This document shows positions 46,980-58,900 of a DNA stretch of 64,000 nt, piece by piece. Source of the DNA: Gigantopelta aegis (taxonomy: Eukaryota; Mollusca; Gastropoda; Neomphalida; Peltospiridae). The stretch's first letter is position 1. Every line of letters starts with the position of its first letter. The position numbers were made by a program, and so were the translations under genes. A model generated the notes under the pieces. That model had not been told where the DNA came from. It made no database searches and saw nothing but the letters and a program-made list of their open reading frames with translations. Where the stretch lies: NCBI RefSeq assembly GCF_016097555.1, contig NC_054706.1:75734218-75798217 (forward strand). The letters are read 5' to 3'.

Positions 46980-49900
46980 TCACCGTAAACACTTTGCATT
47001 TTGAGAAGAATGAACGCCAAGCTGGCGTTTTGCTAAAACGGGAATGACACCGCTCCACAACTGTCTGTTCATATTTAAAACAGGCGTGTATGGTTTGCCA
47101 ACTGAATGACCCAGCCTGCTTAGTTGTCTGCCCTTGGGAATGCTCTCCTTCTCCCACTGGAAGAATCCACATCCCGAGTCCCTGTTGCCGAAACCTCGCC
47201 CCTGTCCGCATGAGAAGAAGAATCTGCCGATGTTTGGTCCGGGCGACTGCACAAGCCTCCTCTTTGATCTCCTGCCACACTTACACAGCGGAGGCGTCGA
47301 CTTCATGGTCCATGTCTTGCTTACACTCTGGGGTGTTGGTGTTGTGGTAGTAGATGCCGATTTATTAACTAGTGCTGCAGTCACTGGACTGGGTGTTTTG
47401 AATGTACATACAGGCCTTGTGGCCAGTGTGCTTGATGCACTATGTGGTGTAACTGCTGATGATTTTGATTTATAAGTCAATGGAGTAACGATAGGAGTCT
47501 GTATTATGCTGGCATTTTTAAGTGTCTGTAGTGGAGTTCGTGAACAAGGGCGAGGTAAAACTATGGGACTGATAAACTCTGATGACTCTGAAGTTGAGAT
47601 ATGTTTCAGCATGTTTTTCATAACAGTGTGTGAAGCTCTGTTCTCATTGTTATGTTTCCCAGTTAAACCACCTGCAGTGTGTAAAACACTTTCAGTGTTG
47701 TTATTTCTCATAATTACACCACCAGCAGTGTGTGAAACTTGGTCCACATTGTTATTTCTCATAATTACACCACCAGCAGTGTGTGAAACTTGGTCCACAT
47801 TGTTATTTCTCATAATTACACCACCAGCAGTGTGTGAAACTTGGTCCACATTGTTATTTCTCATAATTACACCACCAGCAGTGTGTGAAACTTGGTCCAC
47901 ATTGTTATTTCTCATAATTACACCACCAGCAGTGTGTGAAACTCTGTCCAAATTATTTTCCCCAGTTGAACCACCAGCAGTGTGTGAAACACTTTCAGTG
48001 TTGTTATTTCTCATAATTCCACCACTGGTGGTGTGCGAAACTTGGTCCACATTGTTATTTCTCATATCAAATTTCTCTACGGAAATCTGGCAAGACTCCA
48101 CAGCAATGACATTGGGTTTCCGTGGAGATTTGATGCGACACATTTTAGCTTTAGGTGGTTCTGTCCCGTCACAGTGTATATGAAAGGCTTCCGTTCCATG
48201 ATCGTGTAAACTGTCGTTCACTGTAGTTGGTATCCTATTTAATGATTTGCCGATTTGCACCTCATGATTCTGTCTGACAGATGTTTTAGAAAACACACTC
48301 TCTGTCCCTATAGGTGCAGGAACCATTTCTGATCTTCCACATGATGACTGAAAAACAATTAAAATTGCTACAAACAACAACAAAAATCTGAGAAAATAAA
48401 ATATTTATTATTAAAATGAACAAATAAAATATCACAGATGAGTTGTCAAAAGAAAATGCTAAAAACTAATTTAAAATGTAGCGTATCCAATATAACAATG
48501 TTATATGATATTTTTAGATCACATTAATTTGGAATTTGATAACATATAAATTCATTAGGTCACAGGATTATTGATAATTAATTAAACATGCTAGTTAGTC
48601 AACAAATAATGGCTGTATAATGTTCTACTGGCGACTCACCAGAAATTACTGATAAATTCAGTCATTAAACTTGTTTTAATGGGCAATTTTAGATAGATAA
48701 TTATCCAACTTTCTAGGATATACAAAATGATGTCATTCGAATAATGATCTCATTCACATTATATATTCATGTCTGTTGACTAGTGAGTAATGGCAAACTT
48801 GAATTATAATTAAGCATACAATTTACAATGTATTAAGCTTGACATAATAAGCTAAGATTATTTGCCTTGTATATATTGTTATTGTCAATATCATATTTGA
48901 AATGAAATTATATATTATGGTCATCACAGGCTTGTGTGGTAATCTTAGTTTTAAACACTTGACTACAAGACATGAATAATATTTTTAAACTATGACTATT
49001 TAGAGATAAAAATATTAAGTTACATACATTTAAAACATTTATCTTTATGGTACATCAAATATTTTTAAGACCATAAAACCCCCACAAATGCCACTTTTCA
49101 ATGAAGTGTAGGAATAAAATGTAAATGGACTCGAATATGATCTTGCACAATAACTAGTCCTGTATGTAAGACCGTCATACCAGTTTCATTGTCTTGGTGA
49201 TAGACATGACACAACCATCTTTGATCATCCTCCACGCCAGACGAGCTGTGTTTCTCGCATCACACAAACCTGAATGGGAAAAACACCCACATTCAACAAC
49301 CAAATAAACACAGACCACAAAGTGGATTGTGAATTACGAGTTGAAAATTGGGATGCACAAACAACTAAAACATGAGTCTCATTATTTGTTTAGTGAATGA
49401 TGATGCATTATAAATGTAAATAATCCAACTAAATGGCATACAGATCAATTTATTCAGGTCAAATACAGAACAAGGCAAACCTGCAATCACTGGTTTTACT
49501 AACAATGTAACAGAGGGTCGTGTATAACCCCCTCTTCCACTGACTTCCCTGTCATTATTGGATTTTCTCTTTAATTATCGGTTTTGTTTGGCAATAAATA
49601 TTTGATAAAAATCATTTGTTAAAGAACAAAATAGCAATGACTGGTTATATTGTAAGTAAAAATCAGACAACCATTTAAAAATATTATGTGTCTCTTGACA
49701 CACACCCTTCCCCAATAACATTGTGTAATGCATCATTTGATACTCCCCCACAATGCATTACATAATTTTTGAATGGCCCCATTTGTAATGTATAAATTTA
49801 TAAAAAATTATATTAAAAATGAAAGGAATGTACTTTTGTTTATTATCAATATACATGAGATCATCCCTTGTTACCACTAAATCATAATAAAAAATGACTG

Positions 49901-52900
49901 TGAAGTTCATGGGTGCCCAGGTTTTACAAAATGATCTAGGCTGACCCCAATCTAATAATGTTGTTTCCATCATCAGTAATTACATTAGCTTATAAAACAA
50001 ACCTTATTGCCAAAAATATTCAAACATTGAACTTTTCTACACATGGGTGATTAAAGTAAATATGTGACCAAGAATGTTTGTTTTTTAAAACTGCAAGTTA
50101 GATAAATATTACAAACAACAACTCTACCTGAATGTTCTCTGCCTTCAAATTTGATACCCACATCCTGTAACGCTCCATTAAGACCTTGTGGCTTCCGACT
50201 GTAGAATTTCTAACAAACACAAGAATTTATAAAAACTTTACTAATATTAAACATATTAAATATAGACATTAACCGGTTACTGCCTTAAGATACTGGCTTT
50301 ATCCTGCGGAGATTAGAATGGTGAAGGCCACGCGGCTCTGTCGAGCAACATTCGCCATTTGACCCGAGCAGGATAAAACCAATATCTTAAGGAAGTAACT
50401 GGGTTTTTTATTTATCATGCAATTGAAGAGGTATAGTTTGAAAATAATTATTTATTCCAGTTTTTGTATGCAAATCGAGTACCAATCTAAAAAGCAAGGC
50501 TTTTGCAGTATAACATCATACAAGATAATTGATGTCATTCTTTTTAAGACACTCATGTGTTACATTCAAACTCCAAGTCATAAATGAATATATAAGTTTT
50601 GTATCTTTATTGTGACACATAACCTTATTTACAAGTATATATTGCACTGGAACAAATTATTTAAAAAAGTATGTTTATTGAAAATCTAGTCTAAAATACT
50701 CACGTCGAATCAGGGTTATGTCATATGACCAAAAATATAGAAATTTATCTTGTCATCATATCTCGCCAGTGTATATACTGATTGCAGGATAAACATTTAT
50801 ACTTGGTTAACATTACAAATATACCAAATATACACGGTTTGTAAAGAAAAACACAGCTAACCATTTATTTATGTACCTGTTGTCTTGCTTTAAATACTAA
50901 TCTGACATAAAGCTTAATAGTTGACAATTTTATAGCTTTTTGTTTACATAATGGTCTTTAAATTTATCAGATGGTTCAGTGACGAAATCCTTTGGTTGAC
51001 AAAATAATTTTAAAACTCATCTTAACACACACACACCACCACCACACACCATCCTCACCACCCAGCAATTATTTTGAGTACATAGTATGGATACCGATTA
51101 GGCAGTAAAAATTGTTTGACCTTTATTTTTTAAAACCTGTTGCTCTTCACCCCTATGTGTTTCAGTTTCCATGGTATCTTTGTCCTATATATATATATAT
51201 ATATATACCATTAAGTTATTTACTGATTTACTTTTTCAGTTTCCATGGTATCTTTGTCCTATATATATATATACCATTAAGTTATTTACTGATTTACTTT
51301 TTCCTAGTCTTCCTTTATAGATAGCTTTGTTAAAGTGATACTAACACGATAGGTTGCTCGAAGATCTATCCAGCTATTGAAGACTGGTTGTTTTCTGATT
51401 TGTTTTCTGCGACATTCATACTGAAGACACACACCCAGATCCCAGTCTGCGAATAGATAACACAAAAACATTAATAATTAGTATTACACGACACAAAAAC
51501 ATAGTACATAATTAGTATTACACCAAAAACCCCAAAAGTATTATACCACACAAAAACATTAATAATTAGTATTATTGCACAATCCAGAAACATAATTAGT
51601 ATTACTGACTAAAATATTTGTCAGTTTTTTCACTGTTTAACACATACAAATATTAAATGTTTGTCAGGAAAAAACAAAAAAAACAAACAAATTATATAAT
51701 AAAAGTAATTAAAATATTTGTTGAACAAGCTGGTGTCCTAAAGCCCCAGTCACACCGAATCGTACGATTTCTGGATCGTGCGATTGGTGGCGATTTGGCA
51801 GAGATACGACCAATCGGCAATGTTTGTGACGATCTCTATAGCGGTCGCATGCTGCGATTGCTTTTAAGACTGGTGGTAGGTCATCGTACGATTGGTGGCA
51901 CGCTTGGTCGTGCGATCACCAACAATTGGAGAAGATTGATCACAAGATCAGTCGTAGGTAATCGTGCGACTAGTCGCACGATCAGTCGTGTCTACCTGCG
52001 ACCACTCGCACGATCAGTCGTGTATACCTACGACCAGTCGCACGACTGATCGCATGCAGTCGCAGCCAGTCGTGCGATTGGTCGCAGGTCATTCAATCAA
52101 ATATAAAAGGCTCTCAATCGTTCATCAGGATCAGTACCAGGGACGCACCCATTACTGGCGCCGACGTCTCTCTATGCACTGGTTTCTTCGTCGGAGAACT
52201 AAGCTGCGGCTACAGCACCCAGCTGTTGTTGCTGTTCCATCTGGAGCCGGACCGACATAAGTTTGCGTCTTCCTGGTGGCATAACGATATTCCCTCTTCG
52301 GGCGTCGTAGTGGAGAGTGACCTGAATCCCCAGAAGCGCTCCATATATACTGGTCTCGAGCAGCTAAAGACAGGTGGTACCACCAATCGTAAGGTCGTGC
52401 AACCAGTCGTGTCAGGTCGTGACTGGTCGCACTACCGATCGTGAGGTTGTACCACAGGTGGCACCACCAATTGTCAGGTGGCACGACCAGTTGCACGACC
52501 AATCGTGCGACTGTGGGACCCGCGATCATCCACGACTGGTGGTGCGAGCATGCACGACTGGTGGTACGACCATGTAAGACCTGTCTGCAACCTCTTACGA
52601 TTTGGAATCGCAGGTCAGAAGTTTTGAACATGACCATCGACCTTGCTGCGACTGATTTTGCTGTGGCGATCACCCACGACCTCTGCGACCAGTCGCACGC
52701 TCTTTGTATGATTTGCCCACGATTGCAACATTTTTCGGTCGCAGCTAGGTCGTAACCTGGTTGCAAGCCCGGTGTGACTGGATATATTTGGTACACGAGC
52801 AATAATGCTTCAGTTATTGAGGCATTTTATAAAATACTAATTATTCTGTGCATAAAACTAATGTCTGAAGTAATTACTCCGAGAACATGTCTAAATACTG

Positions 52901-55900
52901 TTTATTAGGTACCACAAACAAAAGTGATCGACATGGGTTGAAAGTGAAAATGCGTTTTATTACGAGTACCTGACCAGGTGACGATGGTAGTCAAGGCTGC
53001 GACTGTCTTGCTGTTGTCCACAGTAAACGTGACACCTTTCTCTTTGTGTAATCTACTGATCCAGTGGTCAAACTTCTTCAGGCACAGAGACAGCGGTATA
53101 CCTTGCTCGACCTGGTCCTACCACAACAAGACACAACATTACTCATAATGTTAGTCTTAAATCTATTCTCCTGACAAATGGAACGAAATGTTTTATTTAA
53201 CAACGCACTCAACACATTTTATTTACGGTTATATGGCATCAGATCTCCTGACAATGTCATCATTTGTTTGACAAAACATTGAGATTTTTACCTTGTGATT
53301 TTAAACAGAGACATTATTTTTATCATTATATTTATTCAACAAGGTAATATGTGTAAACATTAGTTTTCAATATACTCTAAATTAAAAAAATAAAAATCAC
53401 AAAAAAAACAATCTTTAAATAAATTGTCTAAAATTCACATTATTATTTTCTTTTTAAATCACAATGGATTAATTCATAACAGGACTCACAAAATTACACA
53501 AATGTATCCCACTTTTATGTGTAGCACAGAAAGCTAATGGTTAATTAAAAAATATATATATATTTACTAAAATTCTAACAAAATAGTTTTTAATAGTTTT
53601 TATAATTTATTTGTCACTTTTATCTTGTACATTCTATGTGCATTTTACATATAGTAAAAAGGAAACAATATAACATGGTTAAAATAATTATATCTCCGAA
53701 AGCCGTTTGAACGACTGCTTTCGAATGAATGATTTGGTACCAATCATGTCTACTGATGTGTATTTGACGTCCAATAGCCAATGATAAGATAAAAAATCAA
53801 TGTGCTCTAGTGGTGTCGTTAAATAAAACAAACTTTACTTTACTATTGATGTGTATGACAACTACATAAATTAATTGTCTACGTTAGCCAGACTGAGGTT
53901 TGTCTTTCTCAGTATTACCCTTACATGACTCATCGTCACTGTATACTGAATGCGATGTATTGACAGACATTTCAAAATGCACTTTGACATACTTGTGTAA
54001 TTCCAGTAAGCTGCTTACAGAAGTCACTCAGAACGGGGTGCTCACTTGGCTGAACATAGTACTGAAACTCACTCTCTATCTGTCCACTCCATGTGTTGAG
54101 CAGAACACATGGAAACTCAACTGAAACACAGGTAATGAGAGCTCATAAACAACAACTTTCAAGTGGCAAATTCAGCTGATGTTAAATACATAGTGTCATC
54201 AATTACAGCTACAAGATTCACCATATATATGTAATATCACATCTACAACTTTTTTGAAGACTTAAAGGGACATTCCTGAGTTTGCTGCATTGTAAGATGT
54301 TTCCGACTAATAAAATATTTCTACGATTAAACTTATATATTAAATATATTTTCTTGTTTAGAATATCAGTGTCTGTATATTCAATGTGTTTCTGGTCGTC
54401 TTAATATTTGTAACAAGCCCAAACTGGATTTTGTTTTCAAATAATTTTGTACGTACAAAAAAATCCTTTTTAGGAAATAAAATGAAATTTAACCTAGTAC
54501 AAATATTAGAACGATCAGAAACACGTTTAATATACAGCCACTAATATTTAATGCAGAAAAATATATTTGATATGTAATTACAGTCGTTAAAAAGTCTCTG
54601 TTAGTCGATAACATCTTAAAAATTGCAGCAAACTCAGGAATGTCCCTTTAAAATTCTACACTAGTATTATTAAGCAGGGCTTTAGATTGCATCAAAGTTG
54701 AGGCAATAAATGGTGCGCCCAAACTATATCAGGGTTTCACATGAGGCAGGAATCCTGCGTGTTTGACGCAACATTTACCTAAAATACTCCTAAATGAAAT
54801 ATGTGTGTGTCATGGTTGATATATATTTCCGATGTCAATCGATTTTACATTCATTTTTTTTTAATACATAAAAACCTAACAACTAATTCAATTAAATTTC
54901 AGTTCACTTTATTGCACAATACCAAACAAACTGGTGTCAGCAGATAGAAAGAAAAAAAAAAGCATACAACATCAACGAAGTTCAATATGAAAATAGCAGA
55001 GTGGAGAAAACTTGGAGTATTTTCTCTTTTATAGATACATTACCTGTCCTCAAACAAGGGCACCTCCCCTCCCCATGCAAGTGGTCTGGTCCGAACATCC
55101 CAACAGCCAATGGGATGGCCTAAATTCTTCTACTGCATACTGCTCTCTAGTTCCGGTCACATGACTGTAACTTCCTTCTTTTTCCCTGAGCGCATCGCAC
55201 GGAGAACAGGAAGCGGGGAGGCCCAGGCAGGATGAAATCTTGAGGACAGGTAATGTATCTATAAAAGAGAAAACACTCCAAGTTTTCTCCATTTCTTTAG
55301 ACATTACCTGTCCTCAAACAAGGGCAGCATTCAACAGATGGTGGTGGGTGCCGAGATCTGTAGATGCTTGTGATAACTCCCCAAACCGGAAAGAGGCTGA
55401 CTAGTGGAAGAATGAGGCCAACCCTGGTAAGCCCTCCTCCTAGGGATGCCCATCAAAGACCAATGCAGGTGATGCTAGTAACAACCAGAATGGTGGCATC
55501 TGTCAGCAGTGGCAGGTACGGCTCCCAGAACAAAGGACCAGGAGGCGGCTGCAACATCTCATGCTGGTTCTGACAGGGTGGGAAGTCGTAGCCACCAGGG
55601 ATGCAGGTGTTAGGTAACTCTCACGTATTGAAGTGTTATTTTTGTAATAACAAGCGACAACCTAATGAGGTGCATCCATCAGAACATTGAACAGAACAAG
55701 ACCCCCGAGTGTTTTCTGTCTAGTACACCAAAGAACTGTTAGTTCAATAACGACAACAAATAACCACATGCAGTGCAGGGTAAAGGTTATCGAGACAAAA
55801 GTTCCGGCACCAGTACGTGAACTGTGCAAAAGAACAAAAGTCTAAGCAATCCTCACCTGTCGGTATGCAGCCCAGAATCAGACAGACATCAACGGTGATG

Positions 55901-58900
55901 AGGATGGCTTGTATTCAACAGAGTCTGTGCAGCAACAACCGACCCAGATGATGGAACCCCTCAACGTCTTCTGTGGAGATATCCCTCAGAACCAGTGATA
56001 ATGTGCTGAATGGGTGTGTTGCAGTGCAGGGACATCGTGGCAGCCAAGGCACGGAGTTCATGCGGATTAGAAGCAGATGGAGCAGGTAAACCCTCCTTCT
56101 GATAGGTGGTCAGGATAGAAGACCAAATCCAGGTGGCCACTGTGTCTTTGGTAATATCCCTCAACCGACTCTGGTTACAGGAAAAGAAAAGTCTTTTGCG
56201 ATGTTGTCGAAAAGATCTGGTCCTCTCGATGTACTGGTGCAGGGCTCTGACAGGGCACAACACCAAGTCCTCAACGTCCGCTGGACCAACGATAGAGGAG
56301 AGGGCCTGCACAACATACGAACGAGGCGCTTGGTCTGATTCTTTGCAACAAAGTTCATGAGTAACCCCAAGTTGACTGCCCGCCGATCTCGGTGAAAACT
56401 TATCAAGAGCATGGAGTTCTGAGAGACGGGCAGCCGTGGCAAAACCGAGTAAAAACACTGTCTTCCGCGTCAAGTCTTGCAGGGAAGAGGATTTGATCGG
56501 TTCATAAGGTGCGGTCCATAACGCTCGTAACACCAGATTCAGGTCCCATCTTGGTGGCCGAAACCGGTGTACTTGATCATCAAGGCGAAACCCTTTGATC
56601 ATCTTATGGATCTCAGGAATACCCGATAACTTCGTTCCAGTAGCGACATCACTAACAGTAGCGATGACCGAAACGTACCCAGCGATGGTAGACCCCTTCA
56701 ATCGTAAAGCGGTCCGCCGAGACAGCAAAAAATCAGCGAGACGAGGTATCTGAATCGTCTGAGGTTTGAGTTTTTGCCGGACACACCATCGGTGAAAGCA
56801 AAGCCATCTGACGTTGTAAGCCGCAGTAGTAGATGATCTGTGCGCTTTCAAAATGGCCGCAGTAGACTGTGAAGAAAAACCTTTCTTCCTCAAACTCTTG
56901 GAGATAAAGTCCACGCGTGCAGTTGGAACAACTGCGGACGTGGATGGTATAGTCTTGACGTGGGATGCAGCAACAGATGATCCCAGTCTGGCAGCGGTAA
57001 AGGATGTTGATCGGCAAGACGTATTAGATCTGGATGGCCACATTGGAGCAATGAGCAACAGGCGACAATGGTACAGCTGAAACCTCTGAAGCACCCTTGG
57101 AAGGAGGATTGGTGGAGGAAAAGCGTACCAAGGCGTTGAGATCCAGAGCTTCAGGATCTGGCACCGGAGACACGTAAACCCTCAGCTGATGGTTGAATCG
57201 TGTGGCGATGAGATCGATGTTTGGTGTCCAAAGTCTGTCGCACACCCATCGAAACGCTTCGGGATGGAGCATCCATTCTGTCGGCTAGTACCTTGGAACC
57301 CCTGGAATATGGCGAGTCCGAAGTTGCAACGGAATCTCGTCGACCAGCTTGTAGAGATGATAAGTCAATTGCAGCAGACTGCTGGAGTGGGTTCCGCCCT
57401 GACGGTTGATATAAGCCACCGCGGTGGTACTGTCTGTGGCTACCATGAGAGAGGCGCCTGACAGCATCTCTCGCCAATGAAGGATGACGTAACTACCAAC
57501 ATCTCCAACAGGTTGATGTGTAGATCGGCTTCATATGGAAACCACAGCCACCAACAGGGACTGGACTGCAAGGCAACTGGTAACCGGATCAGCAAATCTG
57601 CGTTATTGTACTGAATGCATGGATTCAGAAACAAACTGGATACCGCGACCTCTAAGCGTCAAATGTTGCGCCGACGTCAAAATTACTCTTGCAATGATAC
57701 TTCATGAAACAGTAATAGAGTGATTCAGGAATCAAGACATCGGAAACAGCGACCCCGTGATACAGGCAAGAGCCAAGACAGCGTAGCAACTTGCTATGCT
57801 ATATGCCCGATATACGTGGAAGTGAAGCAACGCAAAACAGCAACCGGCTAAAATCCACGGCTGTCACACCACCCGGTGCGAAACAGCAGCAGAGACCATC
57901 TAGACAGCATCGGTCACGAACTCTGGCGGTAACAACAGTGAACGTCAGTGAGTTGATAAGCTGCAATGAACCATAGGAAAACGGTGACGGTAAAAAACCC
58001 GTACCACGTGATGGCAACTGGATAACTTCCTGAACCAGCGGAAGTAGCGACTGTCTTGCATCGCCACCGGATATAGAGAACGATCTGCCGAATGTCGCTG
58101 AACCTACCTCGAACAAGAGAATATCGGTGCATGGGATCTCAACACAAGTGACCGGATCAGTAGACTGTCTTCGTCACCAACCCGAAACGCTTGTAACGTC
58201 GAACCCCTTCACGGCAAACAGCCGTATGTAGACCACAGGCCTGCCAAGATTACCGGCTTGTGCTGAAAGTCAAGAATGGATCGCTTCGGGCAAGTCGGTT
58301 GATGATAGTGTGCAATCGTAGTGCACATCGACGTCACGGAAGATATAAGGTAGACCAACATCAAAGTTGACGGCTGAACAAGGCATATCCTCTGGCATCC
58401 TGCACATGAGGAGTTATGGTCGCCAGGAAAACATCAAATAGGACGTGCCAATCTGTAAGTTCTAGGAAGACGTCTGGTCCCGCCGGAAACAGCGTCATCC
58501 AAGGCCGGCGCCACACCGTTGAAGGATAGGTTGAAGACGGGATACGTTCGTTGTGACGAATGGGGAATGGCACAACGAAGTCGACTCAAGTAAACCTCGA
58601 CATCGGATCAGTCCTCAAACGGAAACCTTCTAGAATGATGCCAGTGGACTGTGCAGTGACGAAAGCATATCATACACCGCAGCGAGACAATCCGTCACAG
58701 CCATGTGGGTCACTGCGTCCGGATCTTCTATAACGGAAGGTGCCGACGCATCATCTGGCAAATCGGTCAGTAACCTGGCACAGGCAATTCGATCCAATGT
58801 ACTGGCTGCAATCAGAAACACGGACCGGGGACGGTCCCGTCAGGAGCCGGTGTAAACCCTGAACGCCGGATCAGCTGCCGACTGGTGTGGACGGTACGAT

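Noticed and set aside
47506-48183. 225-codon plus-strand open frame with a repeated IITPPAVCETWSTLLF-like pattern
   Set aside because: It is the mirror of the ERI2 coding repeat, whose unit is a multiple of three; ERI2 is supported by family motifs and splice sites on the other strand.
52152-52802. 216-codon minus-strand open frame
   Set aside because: Lies in the palindrome-rich element; only short pieces recall a transposase, in another frame, and the rest is translated inverted words.
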